From contig PHCI01000008.1 in the NCBI GenBank assembly GCA_002842205.1, positions 84,792 to 148,791 of the forward strand: a stretch of DNA of 64,000 nucleotides, given 5' to 3'. The position numbers and the translations under genes were made by a program. Positions within the stretch are counted from its first letter, which is position 1. Each line of letters begins with the position of its first letter. The notes under the pieces are model-generated. The model did not search any database. It saw nothing but the letters and a program-made list of their open reading frames with translations, and had not been told where the DNA came from. The DNA comes from Betaproteobacteria bacterium HGW-Betaproteobacteria-3. GTDB lineage: Bacteria > Pseudomonadota > Gammaproteobacteria > Burkholderiales > Burkholderiaceae_C. This document shows positions 18,285 to 28,927 of the stretch, piece after piece.

Positions 18285-19799
18285 TCAACCCAGCCGGGTT
18301 TTCAGCAGCGCGTTGACCTGGGCCGGATTGGCCTTGCCCTTGCTGGCCTTCATGACCTGGCCGACCAGGGCATTGAACGCCTTGTCTTTACCGGACTTGT
18401 ACTGTGCGACGTTGTCGGCGTTTCCGTCGATGACGTCGTCGACGATTTTCTCCAGCGCGCTGCTGTCGTTCATCTGCTTGAGGCCACTGGCCTCGATCAG
18501 CGCGTCCACGTCCTGGCCCTCGCCGGCCCACAGCGCGTCGAACACCTGACGCGCGGCGTTGTTGGAGACCGTGCCGTCGGCAATGCGGGCGATCAGGGCC
18601 GCCAGCTGCGTCGGGCTGACGGGCGACTGGGCCATGTCCATCTCACCGGCATTGAGCCGCCGTGACACCTCGCCCATGATCCAGTTGCTGGCCAGCTTGG
18701 GCTGGCCGCAGGCCTTGGCGGTGGCTTCAAAGTAGGCCGCCATCGCCTTGCTCTGGGTCAGCGTGGTCGCGTCGTATTCGGGCAGGCCGTAATCGGCCAC
18801 AAAGCGTGCGGCCATCACGCGCGGCAGCTCGGCCATTTCGCTGCGCACCCGCGCCACCCACTCGGGCGCGATCACCAGCGGCGGCAAATCGGGGTCGGGG
18901 AAATAGCGGTAGTCGGCGGCGTCTTCCTTGGTGCGCATGGCGCGGGTTTCGCCGGTGTCGGGGTCGAACAGCACGGTGGCCTGCTGGATGGCGTGGCCGT
19001 CCTCGATCTGCCCGATCTGCCAGCGCACCTCGAAATCAATCGCCTGCTGCATGAACCTGAAGCTGTTCAGGTTCTTGATCTCGCGCCGCGTGCCCAGGGG
19101 CGCGCCTGGCTTGCGCACCGATACATTGGCGTCGCAGCGGAACGAGCCTTCCTGCATGTTGCCGTCGCAGATGCCGATCCAGGTGACGATCTTGTGCAGC
19201 TCTTTGGCGTAGGCCACGGCCTCGGCGGACGAGCGCATGTCGGGCTCGGTCACGATCTCCAGCAGCGGCGTGCCGGCGCGGTTGAGGTCAATGCCCGACT
19301 GGCCCACAAAATCCTCGTGCAGCGACTTGCCGGCGTCTTCCTCCAGGTGGGCGCGTACCAGGCGCACGGATTTCTTCTCCCGCACTGCGTCGGCGCCCTT
19401 GCCGGTTTCCACGAAGAATTCGACCACGCCACCCTGCACCACGGGAATCTCGAACTGGCTGATCTGGTAGCCCTTGGGCAGATCGGGGTAGAAGTAGTTC
19501 TTGCGCGCGAAGATGCTGCGCGGCGCGATGTGCGCGTTGACCGCCAGCCCGAACTCGATGGCGCGCTCGACCGCGCCCCGGTTCATCACCGGCAGCGTGC
19601 CCGGCAGCGCCAGGTCCACGGCGCAGGCCTGGGTGTTGGGCTCGGCACCAAAGGCCGTGGGCGCGCGGCTGAAGATCTTGCTCTGCGTGGACAGCTGGGC
19701 GTGCGTCTCGAAGCCGATGATGACTTCGTAGCCGTGCACCAGCGGGCCGGTTGGCCGACCGGCCTGCATCTGCTCAAACGGGTTCACGGTCTCGCTCAT
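18285..19799 (-). CDS. gatB: Aspartyl/glutamyl-tRNA amidotransferase subunit B
   Basis: 504 residues. The catalytic N-terminal half shows [67 protein letters not shown] and [13 protein letters not shown]. The C-terminal YqeY-like tail ([19 protein letters not shown]) binds tRNA. With GatA and GatC it converts Glu-tRNA(Gln) and Asp-tRNA(Asn) to the amidated forms. It is the last gene of gatC-gatA-gatB, one base after gatA. Confidence 0.95.
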   Translation of the reverse strand: MSETVNPFEQMQAGRPTGPLVHGYEVIIGFETHAQLSTQSKIFSRAPTAFGAEPNTQACAVDLALPGTLPVMNRGAVERAIEFGLAVNAHIAPRSIFARKNYFYPDLPKGYQISQFEIPVVQGGVVEFFVETGKGADAVREKKSVRLVRAHLEEDAGKSLHEDFVGQSGIDLNRAGTPLLEIVTEPDMRSSAEAVAYAKELHKIVTWIGICDGNMQEGSFRCDANVSVRKPGAPLGTRREIKNLNSFRFMQQAIDFEVRWQIGQIEDGHAIQQATVLFDPDTGETRAMRTKEDAADYRYFPDPDLPPLVIAPEWVARVRSEMAELPRVMAARFVADYGLPEYDATTLTQSKAMAAYFEATAKACGQPKLASNWIMGEVSRRLNAGEMDMAQSPVSPTQLAALIARIADGTVSNNAARQVFDALWAGEGQDVDALIEASGLKQMNDSSALEKIVDDVIDGNADNVAQYKSGKDKAFNALVGQVMKASKGKANPAQVNALLKTRLG

Positions 19800-19800
19800 C

Positions 19801-21348
19801 TCAAAAGCCCTTCGGTGCGCGCTGGTGCCAGTCGGTGGCCTGCTGCAAGCGGTGCGCGGCGTTCAGCAGCCGGCTTTCCGAAAAATAGTTGCCGATCAGT
19901 TGCAACCCCACGGGCATGTCGCCGGCGCCAAAACCGGCGGGCACGCTCATGCAGGGCAGGCCCGCCAGTGACGCGGGCAGGGTGAAGATGTCGGCCAGGT
20001 AGTCGGCCAGCGGGTCGTTGCCGTGGGCGCCGACGGACCACGCCACCGTGGGCGCCACCGGGCCGGCGATCAGGTCGCACTGCTGGAATGCCTGCTGGAA
20101 GTCGTCGGCGATCATGCGGCGGATTTTCTGCGCCTGCAGGTAGTAGGCGTCGTAGTAGCCGTGGCTCAGCACGTAGGTGCCGATCATGATGCGGCGCTTG
20201 ACCTCGTCGCCGAAGCCTTGCGCGCGGGTTTTCTTGTACATGTCGAGCAGGTCGGTGTACCGGGCGGCGCGGTGGCCGAACTTCACGCCGTCAAAACGGC
20301 TGAGGTTGGAGCTGGCTTCGGCCGGCGCAATGATGTAGTACACGGGGATCGACAGCTCGGTGCGCGGCAGGGAGATTTCAACCAACTTTGCGCCGAGCTT
20401 TTCGTATTCCCTGAGGGCGGCTTCGATGGCCAACTGAACGTCAACGCTGATGCCCTCGCTTCGACGCGAGGGCATATCCGGAGACCACTGTTGCTGGACA
20501 CCTCCCCCCCACCATTCAGTAGGGACACCGATTCGCAGCCCTTGAATTGAGTCGTTAAGGCGGCGTTCAAAGTGTTCGCCCGGGTAATCGAGCGAAGTCG
20601 AGTCGCGGTCCGGGTCGGGGCCGCACATGCTGGACAGCAGCAGCGCGCAGTCTTCGGCGCTGCGGGCCATCGGGCCGGCCTGGTCGAGGCTGGAGGCGAA
20701 AGCGATCATGCCGTAACGCGAGGCGCGGCCGTAGGTGGGCTTGATGCCGGTGATGCCGCAAAAACTGGCGGGCTGGCGGATCGAGCCGCCGGTGTCGGTG
20801 CCGGTGGCGGCGGGCGTCAGGCGGGCGGCCACGGCCGCGGCGCTGCCGCCCGACGAGCCACCAGGAATGCGCGTGCTGTCCCACGGGTTTTGCACCGGCC
20901 GGGGCGCGGTGCTGCCGACCGGGGCGATGGCGGAGTTTTCGTTGGACGAACCCATTGCAAACTCGTCGCAATTGAGTTTTCCAAGGCAAACAACGCCTGA
21001 GCCCGCTAATTTGCTGGTAATTGTGCTATCAAAAGGAGACTTGTAGCCGACCAGCATTTTGGAGCCGGCGGTGCTGGGGAAGTCGGTGGTGACGAAGATG
21101 TCCTTGTGCGCCATGGGCACGCCCAGCAGCGGGGCGGTGTCGCCCGCGGCGATGCGGGCGTCGGCGGCGCGGGCCTGGGCCAGCGTCACGGCGTCGTCCG
21201 TGGCCACAAAAGCGCCCAGCGACGCGTGGGCTTTCATGCGGGCCAGGAAGTGCTGCGCGGTTTCGACCGCCGAGACCTTCTTGTCGTGCAGCTGCCGGGC
21301 CAGTTCGGCCACGGAAAGCTGGTGCAGTTCGGTGGAAGTCGGTGTCAT
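19801..21348 (-). CDS. gatA: Aspartyl/glutamyl-tRNA amidotransferase subunit A, with in-frame insert
   Basis: 515 residues from the ATG at 21348 ([13 protein letters not shown]). The amidase signature region [28 protein letters not shown] and [11 protein letters not shown] is intact, so the glutamine amidase should work. Compared with GatA of other bacteria there are about 15 extra residues after TEWWGGGV ([15 protein letters not shown]). They are encoded by a palindromic element at 20450-20475. A second AT-rich patch near 20990-21045 ([20 protein letters not shown]) does not change the length. Confidence 0.94.
   Translation of the reverse strand: MTPTSTELHQLSVAELARQLHDKKVSAVETAQHFLARMKAHASLGAFVATDDAVTLAQARAADARIAAGDTAPLLGVPMAHKDIFVTTDFPSTAGSKMLVGYKSPFDSTITSKLAGSGVVCLGKLNCDEFAMGSSNENSAIAPVGSTAPRPVQNPWDSTRIPGGSSGGSAAAVAARLTPAATGTDTGGSIRQPASFCGITGIKPTYGRASRYGMIAFASSLDQAGPMARSAEDCALLLSSMCGPDPDRDSTSLDYPGEHFERRLNDSIQGLRIGVPTEWWGGGVQQQWSPDMPSRRSEGISVDVQLAIEAALREYEKLGAKLVEISLPRTELSIPVYYIIAPAEASSNLSRFDGVKFGHRAARYTDLLDMYKKTRAQGFGDEVKRRIMIGTYVLSHGYYDAYYLQAQKIRRMIADDFQQAFQQCDLIAGPVAPTVAWSVGAHGNDPLADYLADIFTLPASLAGLPCMSVPAGFGAGDMPVGLQLIGNYFSESRLLNAAHRLQQATDWHQRAPKGF
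20450..20475. repeat. Palindromic element inserted in frame in gatA
   Basis: ATGCCCTCGC at 20450-20459 pairs perfectly with GCGAGGGCAT at 20466-20475 around a six-base loop. It codes for residues absent from GatA of other species. Confidence 0.65.
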
Positions 21349-21373
21349 GGTTTCGTCCACTGGCGGGGGTGCA

Positions 21374-21673
21374 TCATTCGATCACCTTCGGGACCAGAAA
21401 CAGGCCACGCTCCACGGCCGGGGCGCTTTGCTGATTGGCCTCGCGCCGGTTGGGCTCGCTGGCCACGTCGTCGCGCAGGCGCAGCGCAACCTCCTGAATG
21501 GCGGCCACGGGGTGGGCCAGCGGCTCGATGCCGGTGGTGTCCACGGCCCGCATGGTCTGCACGATGTCAAAAAAACCGTTGAGTTGCGAGAGCAGGCGCT
21601 CGCTTTCGTCGGATCGGAGTTCGAGTCGCGCCAGATGGGCAATCCGTGCGATGTCTTCGGGGGTCAGGGCCAT
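21374..21673 (-). CDS. gatC: Aspartyl/glutamyl-tRNA amidotransferase subunit C
   Basis: 99 residues, the normal size for this small stabilising subunit. [41 protein letters not shown] and LRDDV are the family landmarks. It is the first gene of gatC-gatA-gatB and is divergent from mreB, with 204 bases between them. Confidence 0.93.
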   Translation of the reverse strand: MALTPEDIARIAHLARLELRSDESERLLSQLNGFFDIVQTMRAVDTTGIEPLAHPVAAIQEVALRLRDDVASEPNRREANQQSAPAVERGLFLVPKVIE

Positions 21674-21829
21674 GGCAAAAAAAAGCTGGGAGAAACCAGA
21701 TGTAAAGCGGCCTGCCGGGGTGGGCAGCGCCGGGTTGCGCACAGGGGGATGGGGTATTATCCCGCCTTTGGTGCAACGGGCTGCGAATGGGTGGGATTTG
21801 CGCCGAAAACCCCATATTTGACCTGATAA

Positions 21830-22921
<1,092 letters not shown>

Positions 22922-22990
22922 CGTCCATGACCGCTGCGGTTGCCCTTCGGATGAGCGGGCGTAGCGGGCAGGCATCCGCGCCATAGCCCG

Positions 22991-23911
22991 ATGCCATTAG
23001 GTACCCTTGACCGTTCTCCGCCCCCCTTCTTCCGGCAGGGGCCTTCGGCGCTTTCCAAACTGGTTTTCTTCAGCGCGCTGGCACTGTTCCTGATGGTGGC
23101 CGACGCCAGGCTGGGAGTGACCGGCCCACTGCGGGCCGCCGCCGCCGTGGTGCTGTACCCGCTGCAATGGGTGGTGCTGCAGCCGGTCGGTGCCGTGCGC
23201 GAGGGCGTCGGCTATTTCCAGTCGCTCGGTGAAGCGCGGCGCAATGAAGATCTGGCGCGCATCCAGCTCACCCGGCAATCGCAGCAGGCCAACCAGTCGG
23301 AGTTTTTGCAGCAGGAAAACGCCCGCCTGCGCGAGCTTCTGAACCTGCGCGCACGCCTGACCACGCCTTCGCAGGCGGCCCAGGTGCTGTACGACGCGGC
23401 CGACCCCTACACCCGCAAGGTGGTGATCGACCGCGGCATGACCCATGGGGTGCAGGCCGGGTCGCCGGTGATCGACGAGTCGGGCGTGCTGGGGCAGGTC
23501 ACCCGTGTTCATGCGCTGGTAAGCGAGGTCACCCTGCTGGTGGACCGTGACCAGCCCACGCCAGTGCTCAACGTGCGGACCGGCGCCCGCGGCGTGGCCT
23601 ATGGCGACCCTTCCTCGCACGGCGGCTCACTCGAATTGCGCTTCATGGACGGCAACGCCGATGTGAAGGCGGGCGATGTGCTCTCCACCAGCGGGGTGGA
23701 CGGCGTCTATCCGCCCGGGCTGCCCGTGGCACGGGTGGACCGGGTCGAGCGCCGGGCTGATTCCGCCTTTGCGCGCATCCATTGCGTGCCCATGGCGCAG
23801 GTGAACGGAGCCCTGCATGTGATGGTGCTCAGCCCGATCAACGCACAGCTCCCCCAACGGCCTGAACCGCCCGCCACGGCACCCGCGGCGCGCAAGGGCA
23901 GTCGCAAATGA
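22991..23911 (+). CDS. mreC: Rod-shape determining protein MreC
   Basis: 306 residues. One membrane segment ([20 protein letters not shown]) lies at about 24-44. A coiled coil (about 75-115, [20 protein letters not shown] and the following residues) leads into the periplasmic beta domains with [19 protein letters not shown] and [14 protein letters not shown]. MreC links MreB to the PBP2 complex. The Pro/Ala-rich tail after residue 285 is not conserved. Confidence 0.93.
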   Translation: MPLGTLDRSPPPFFRQGPSALSKLVFFSALALFLMVADARLGVTGPLRAAAAVVLYPLQWVVLQPVGAVREGVGYFQSLGEARRNEDLARIQLTRQSQQANQSEFLQQENARLRELLNLRARLTTPSQAAQVLYDAADPYTRKVVIDRGMTHGVQAGSPVIDESGVLGQVTRVHALVSEVTLLVDRDQPTPVLNVRTGARGVAYGDPSSHGGSLELRFMDGNADVKAGDVLSTSGVDGVYPPGLPVARVDRVERRADSAFARIHCVPMAQVNGALHVMVLSPINAQLPQRPEPPATAPAARKGSRK

Positions 23912-23948
23912 GCGGGCGCTGCGGTCAGTCTTTGAGAGGGTTGTCCCG

Positions 23949-24479
23949 ATGATCATGCGTCCGGGCCAGCAATTGCTGCTGCCCGCCAACCCGCTGTTCA
24001 TCTGGGGCAGCCTGCTGGTGGCGTTGCTGCTCAACATCCTGCTCAACATGGGCGTGGTGGGGCGGGCCGCCTGGGCGCCGGACCTGCTGGTGCTGGTGCT
24101 GACGTTCTGGAGCGTGCACCAGCCCCAGCGCGTGGGCATTGGTGTGGCCTTCGTGTTCGGTATTTTCATGGACGTGCATCAGGCGGCTTTGCTGGGCCAG
24201 CACGCACTCAGCTACACCGCGCTGAGCTTTCTGGCCATTGCGATTCACCGCCGCCTGCTCTGGTTCAGCGTGCCCTCGCAGGCGTTTCAGGTGCTGCCGC
24301 TGTTTTTGGCCACCCACGCGGTGGAACTGGTGGTCCGCATGGTCGGGGGCGGCACATTTCCGGGCTGGCCGGTCTTGCTGGCGCCCGTGCTTGAGGCGAC
24401 ACTATGGCCTGTGGTGAGTGTGTTGCTGCTGGCGCCGCAACGCCGTGCCCCCGATCCTGACGAAAACAGACCGCTGTGA
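23949..24479 (+). CDS. mreD: Rod-shape determining protein MreD
   Basis: 176 residues, nearly all hydrophobic, with five or six predicted membrane segments. The segment PDLLVLVLTFWSVHQPQRVG followed by AFVFGIFMDVHQAALLGQHAL is the MreD signature. The stop overlaps the GTG start of mrdA (GTGA), which implies coupled translation. Confidence 0.92.
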   Translation: MIMRPGQQLLLPANPLFIWGSLLVALLLNILLNMGVVGRAAWAPDLLVLVLTFWSVHQPQRVGIGVAFVFGIFMDVHQAALLGQHALSYTALSFLAIAIHRRLLWFSVPSQAFQVLPLFLATHAVELVVRMVGGGTFPGWPVLLAPVLEATLWPVVSVLLLAPQRRAPDPDENRPL

Positions 24480-26452
24480 CCGAACTCCGCAACGTTGAAG
24501 CCGACCTTTCGCGCTTTCGCATGCGCGTGCTGGTGGTGGGGATCGTGGTCGTGCTGGCATTTGTGCTGCTGGCGTCGCGGCTGGTGTACCTGCAGGTCGT
24601 GCGGCACGAAGACCTGAGCGAGCAGGCCGAGAGCAACCGCACGGCCGTGGTGCCGGTGGTGCCCAATCGCGGCTTGATCCTGGACCGCAACGGCATTGTG
24701 CTGGCGTCCAATTATTCGGCTTACACCCTCGAGATCACCCCTTCACGGGCCGGCCCGCTGGAGGAAGTCATCGACGCACTGTCGCAGGTGGTGGACATCC
24801 AGCACCGCGACCGGCGCCGCTTCAAGAAGCTGCTGGAAGAGTCGCGCAACTTCGAGTCGCTGCCCATCCGCACCCGTCTGTCGGACGAAGAGGTGGCCCG
24901 GTTTGCCGCGCAGCGCTACCGCTTCCCCGGCGTGGACATCAAGGCCCGGTTGTTCCGCAGCTACCCCTATGGTGAATTGGCCAGCCATGTCATTGGCTAC
25001 ATCGGGCGCATCAACCAGAGCGAGAAAGAGCGCATCGACGACTCCGAGGAGGCTTCCAACTACCGCGGGACCGAGTACATCGGCAAGCTGGGGGTGGAGC
25101 AGAGCTTTGAGGCGCAGCTGCATGGCGTCACCGGGGTCGAGGAGATGGAAACCTCGGCGGGCGGGCGGGCGGTGCGGCGGCTGGCCAACATCCCCGCCAC
25201 GCCGGGCGACACCGTGCAGCTGTCGATCGACATCAAGCTGCAAAAACTGGTGGAAGACCTGTTTGGCGACCGGCGTGGCGCGCTGGTGGCGCTGGACCCC
25301 CGCAACGGCGAGGTGCTGGCGTTTGTGAGCAAACCGACGTTCGACCCGAACCTGTTTGTCGATGGCATCGACCAGGAAAACTGGCAGGCGCTGAACGAGT
25401 CGCTCGACAAGCCGCTGCTCAACCGGGCGTTGCGCGGCACCTACCCGCCAGGCTCGACCTACAAGCCGTTCATGGCGATGGCGGCGCTGCAGACCGGCAA
25501 GCGCTCGGCGTCGGTGGTCATCAACGACGCGGGCTCCTGGACTTTCGGGGGCCATGTGTTCCGCAGCCATGGCGACCATGGCCTGGGGCCGGTGGACATG
25601 TACAAAAGCATCGTCAAGTCGAGCAACGTGTATTACTACTCGCTGGCCAACGAGCTGGGGGTGGACGCCATGTACGATTTCATGAAGCCGCTGGGGTTCG
25701 GCCAGATCACCGGCATCGACATTCAGGGTGAGGTGCGCGGCGTGCTGCCCAGCACCGAATGGAAGCGCAACGCCTACAAAAAGCCCGAACAGAAGAAATG
25801 GTACGCCGGCGAAACCATTTCGCTGGGCATCGGACAGGGCTACAACACCTTCACCATGCTGCAGCTGGCGCAGGCCACGGCGATCCTTGCCAACAACGGC
25901 ATCAAGCACAAGCCCCAACTGGTGATGGCCACGCAGGACGCGATGACGGGCGTTCTTGCGCCCATCCCGCCCAGCCCGGCGGAAGACCTCGGGTACAAGC
26001 CTGAAAACGTGGCGGTGGTGCGCCGCGCACTGGTCGGCGTGACGCAAGAGGGCACTTCGGCCGGCGTGTTTGCGGGCGCCGGCTACCTCTCGGGCGGCAA
26101 GACCGGCACGGCCCAGGCCGTCACCATCGGGCAGAAGGACAAGTACAACGCCGCGAAGATGGAAGAGCGGCAACGCGACCACGCGCTGTACATGGCGTTC
26201 GCACCCGCCGATCAGCCAGAAATCGCACTGGCGATCGTGGTGGAGAACGCCGGTTTCGGTGCGGCGCACGCCGCACCCATTGCGCGCCGCGTGTTCGACT
26301 ATGCGTTGCTGGGCCAGTACCCGAGCGAGGAAGATCTTGCGGCGGTCAAAAAGGGCCTGGCCCCGGCACCCATCGGCAAGCCGCGCCGGGCCGCCGACAT
26401 GCCGTGGCCACCGGGCGGCGCCACCGCCGCATCGGCAAGCCTGCAACAGTGA
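24476..26452 (+). CDS. mrdA: Penicillin-binding protein 2 (PBP2)
   Basis: 658 residues. One N-terminal membrane anchor (VVLAFVLLASRLVYLQVV) is followed by a dimerisation domain and the transpeptidase domain. Active-site motifs are S327-T-Y-K in PPGSTYKPFMA, SSN at 382-384 and KTGTAQ at about 542. PBP2 cross-links peptidoglycan during elongation. It starts with GTG overlapping mreD. rodA, which often follows in related operons, is not here; the next gene is on the opposite strand. Confidence 0.95.
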   Translation: MTELRNVEADLSRFRMRVLVVGIVVVLAFVLLASRLVYLQVVRHEDLSEQAESNRTAVVPVVPNRGLILDRNGIVLASNYSAYTLEITPSRAGPLEEVIDALSQVVDIQHRDRRRFKKLLEESRNFESLPIRTRLSDEEVARFAAQRYRFPGVDIKARLFRSYPYGELASHVIGYIGRINQSEKERIDDSEEASNYRGTEYIGKLGVEQSFEAQLHGVTGVEEMETSAGGRAVRRLANIPATPGDTVQLSIDIKLQKLVEDLFGDRRGALVALDPRNGEVLAFVSKPTFDPNLFVDGIDQENWQALNESLDKPLLNRALRGTYPPGSTYKPFMAMAALQTGKRSASVVINDAGSWTFGGHVFRSHGDHGLGPVDMYKSIVKSSNVYYYSLANELGVDAMYDFMKPLGFGQITGIDIQGEVRGVLPSTEWKRNAYKKPEQKKWYAGETISLGIGQGYNTFTMLQLAQATAILANNGIKHKPQLVMATQDAMTGVLAPIPPSPAEDLGYKPENVAVVRRALVGVTQEGTSAGVFAGAGYLSGGKTGTAQAVTIGQKDKYNAAKMEERQRDHALYMAFAPADQPEIALAIVVENAGFGAAHAAPIARRVFDYALLGQYPSEEDLAAVKKGLAPAPIGKPRRAADMPWPPGGATAASASLQQ

Positions 26453-26466
26453 GGCGGGTACCCGCC
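26453..26466. terminator. Palindrome between convergent mrdA and the phosphodiesterase gene
   Basis: A perfect palindrome, GGCGGGTACCCGCC, starts directly after the mrdA stop. There is no T tract on either side, so it is at best a weak attenuator. Confidence 0.35.
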
Positions 26467-26474
26467 CCGGCCGG

Positions 26475-27752
26475 TTATTTCTGGCCCGTGCAATTGGCGT
26501 AGAAGGTCACGGTGGCAGGCCAGTCGCTGAAGATGCCCAAAATGCCCACCTGCCGGGCCAGCACGTCGAGCACGCGCAGCATGTCGCCTTCGCGGCTGAT
26601 GGCCGAATCAAAGGTCTGGTAATAAAAACCGTTGTTGCCATCGGCCAGGATGCCCGAGCGCTCCAGCGTCCAGGTGATGATGCCCAGCCCTGCCGCTTTG
26701 GCGTCCATCGCGTAACGGGACGGCAGGATGTTGCCGCTGCCGTCGGTGGTGAGCAGCGCGAAAATCGGCGGCGCCACGATATTGATGCCTTGCGCCTTGT
26801 AGCCTGCGAGTTCGGCAAACGTGGGCAGATCGGCCACGGTGTTGGCGTCGTCCAGAAACACCGCCTGGCGCCCGAACTGCGGCTCGTTGCGCACCCAGTA
26901 AAGCACGTCGTCCTTGCTGAACGACTGTGCATACACCCGGCGTGACGGCACGTTGGCCTGCTTGTACTCGTCGATCATTTTTTGCGCGTAGGCCTCCTGC
27001 GTGAAGCCGTTGAAGGGCATGGCGACCGCGGGGCTTTTGAGTTCGGGCGTCATCTTCACGCCCAGCTGCTTGAACAGCGCAATGCTCTCCTTGTGGCTGA
27101 GCAGGGTGCCACTGCTCGGGCCTGAATACAGGTCGGTGCGCCAGTTGGCTGTGCCGCCCAGGTATTCGGCCACGGTTCTGGCGCGGGGGTCGGACGCGTC
27201 CATCTTGCCGCGCAGGGTCTTGAATTCGGCCAGGGTGATGTCCGAGGTGCGGCATTCGGCGCGGGCCGGGCTGACAAAATTGCCGTTGCCGTCAAACACC
27301 GCCGGCGTGAACGGTTGGGTGCACTTGGCAGCCAGGTCGGTGGCCAGGATGTTGGTGGTGGTGTGCAGGTCGTTCTGGGCGTGGCGGCACACCAGTTCCT
27401 TGTCCTTGGTGAACGTCACGTCGCATTCGACAATGCCCGCGCCCATGCGGGCGGCGGCCTCGTAAGACTCCCGGGTGTGCTCGGGGAACTGCATCGCGGC
27501 GCCACGGTGGCCGATGGAGAAGTCGGTGCGCACAAACGAGGAGGCCGACCGCCGGGTGCAGGCCTGCAACTGGCGCTTGAGCGGGCTGTCCTTCATGTCA
27601 TTGACCAGAAAAAATGGCCGCGGACCCAACTGCACGCTGGCGTCACGCCCGTCGTCGCGGTATCGGCCGTCGTCGTCCCGGTCGGCCGCGGCCAGGCCCG
27701 GCAGCAGGCTGGCGAAGCCGGCCAGGATGAGAGGAATCAGGGTTCGGCGCAT
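26475..27752 (-). CDS. Glycerophosphodiester phosphodiesterase family protein, exported
   Basis: 425 residues from the ATG at 27752. A signal peptide ([23 protein letters not shown]) is followed by an Asp/Arg-rich stretch and then the catalytic domain. [17 protein letters not shown] and [23 protein letters not shown] carry the two catalytic histidines and metal-binding acids. Later landmarks are KMTPELKSP and [10 protein letters not shown]. It would cleave deacylated phospholipid head groups in the periplasm, giving glycerol 3-phosphate. At 425 residues it is longer than GlpQ because of inserted loops. The precise substrate is uncertain. Confidence 0.85.
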   Translation of the reverse strand: MRRTLIPLILAGFASLLPGLAAADRDDDGRYRDDGRDASVQLGPRPFFLVNDMKDSPLKRQLQACTRRSASSFVRTDFSIGHRGAAMQFPEHTRESYEAAARMGAGIVECDVTFTKDKELVCRHAQNDLHTTTNILATDLAAKCTQPFTPAVFDGNGNFVSPARAECRTSDITLAEFKTLRGKMDASDPRARTVAEYLGGTANWRTDLYSGPSSGTLLSHKESIALFKQLGVKMTPELKSPAVAMPFNGFTQEAYAQKMIDEYKQANVPSRRVYAQSFSKDDVLYWVRNEPQFGRQAVFLDDANTVADLPTFAELAGYKAQGINIVAPPIFALLTTDGSGNILPSRYAMDAKAAGLGIITWTLERSGILADGNNGFYYQTFDSAISREGDMLRVLDVLARQVGILGIFSDWPATVTFYANCTGQK

Positions 27753-27858
27753 GAGGGATCTCCTGCAAAAAAGTGGGGAAAGGGCGCAATGGCAGCACCC
27801 GCCAAGGCGCTGCACGGCCGATGCTGCGCTTCACCCGTGACAGCCCCATGACGTCGCT

Positions 27859-28617
27859 TCAGCGCAAAAACGCGTCGTACCCCGTTTTCAGGATCAGGGC
27901 AAGCACCACCCAGATGAACACCGTGCGCACGAAGCCCGCGCCGTGCTTGAGCGCCAGGTGCGACCCGGCCACGCTGCCCACCACATTGGCCACGGCCAGC
28001 GCCAGGGCGTAATGCCACCACACATGGCCCTTGATGGCAAACAGGATCAACGCCGCCAGGTTGGTGGCGACATTGACCAGTTTGGCCGAGGCCGATGCGC
28101 TCAAAAAATCGTAGCCCAGCCACCGCACGAACAGGAACACCAGAAAACTGCCCGTGCCCGGCCCGAAAAAACCGTCATAAAACCCGACGACCAGGCCCAC
28201 GCTGCCGGCCGCCCAAGCTTCGCGGCGCCCGTCAAAACGCGGCGCATGGTCGCGGCCCAGGTGTTTTTTGGCCAGCGTGTAGCCCAGCACCGCTACCAGC
28301 ACCAGGGGCAGCAGCTTGCGCAGGAAATCCGGCGAAATCACGGTCACCACCCAGGCGCCGGCAAACGCGCCGACAAAGCCGGCCGCCGCAGCGGGCAGCA
28401 GGGCGTGCCAACGCAACTCGACACGGCGGCTGTAGCGCCAGGTGGCCATGGCCGTGCCCCAGACCGAGGCGCTTTTGTTGATGCCAAACAGCGTGGCGGG
28501 GTGGGTGGACGGGAAGGTGGCGAACAGGGCCGGCACCAGAATCAGGCCGCCGCCACCCACGATGGCGTCCACAAACCCTGCCAGCAACGAGGCCAGCGTG
28601 ACAAAAATCAATTCCAT
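27859..28617 (-). CDS. TauE/SafE-family sulfite/sulfonate permease
   Basis: 252 residues with about eight hydrophobic segments. The family repeat GFVDAIVGGGGLILVPAL recurs in the second half as GFYDGFFGPGTGSFLVFLFV. TauE/SafE proteins are thought to export sulfite or sulfoacetate-type anions or to import organic acids. No sulfur gene lies nearby, so the substrate is open. It follows a family A repeat and a minus-strand terminator. Confidence 0.87.
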   Translation of the reverse strand: MELIFVTLASLLAGFVDAIVGGGGLILVPALFATFPSTHPATLFGINKSASVWGTAMATWRYSRRVELRWHALLPAAAAGFVGAFAGAWVVTVISPDFLRKLLPLVLVAVLGYTLAKKHLGRDHAPRFDGRREAWAAGSVGLVVGFYDGFFGPGTGSFLVFLFVRWLGYDFLSASASAKLVNVATNLAALILFAIKGHVWWHYALALAVANVVGSVAGSHLALKHGAGFVRTVFIWVVLALILKTGYDAFLR

Positions 28618-28640
28618 GGCGGAATTGTCGCACCCTGTTT

Positions 28641-28694
28641 GCTACAAGTTAAGTAGCAAACTATCGCCATCTGACGGGGAAATGATGGCAAAAA
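28641..28694 (+). repeat. Family A repeat, copy 3
   Basis: GCTAC-N7-GTAGC hairpin, AAACTATCGCC, ATCTGACGGGGAAATGAT and GGCAAAAAG. It is the most diverged core of the six copies. Confidence 0.7.
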
Positions 28695-28700
28695 GTCTTG

Positions 28701-28735
28701 TAAAAAAAGAAAAGGCGCCGGACCGGCCGGCGCCT
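28701..28735 (-). terminator. Rho-independent terminator, minus strand
   Basis: AGGCGCCGG at 28713-28721 pairs with CCGGCGCCT at 28727-28735. On the minus strand it is followed by TTTTCTTTTTTTA. Confidence 0.8.
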
Positions 28736-28927
28736 GGAAGAAAAACAGCGTCTCGTTTGGATGCTTGATGGGGATGTTGTGATTCTCTCGAAGTGTCTCC
28801 TCGGACCCTCGCCCTCTCGGGCGATGAAGCCCGGTTGCGAGTGCAGGCAATGTACCGCGCGCACCCTCCCGGTGCATTGGGAGTTTCCCTCCTGCGAGCG
28901 GCGCGGTGAGGACCCAAGCGGCCCGGT

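Larger units (their letters stand above)
28618..28927. other. 310-base intergenic region with repeat and terminator
   Basis: From left to right it holds a family A repeat (28641-28694), a strong minus-strand terminator (28701-28735) and about 190 bases upstream of that terminator on the minus strand with GAGGAGACA and small hairpins. No protein-like reading frame is visible. The last part is either the 3' untranslated tail of the GMC gene or a small RNA. Confidence 0.5.

Noticed and set aside
20990..21045. Seventh family A copy inside gatA
   Set aside because: The patch is AT-rich but lacks the TTGACGGGGGCT core, and the encoded residues fit normal GatA without a length change.
24743..26446. 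567-residue minus-strand frame opposite mrdA
   Set aside because: mrdA has all transpeptidase motifs; the opposite frame has none and is low-complexity.
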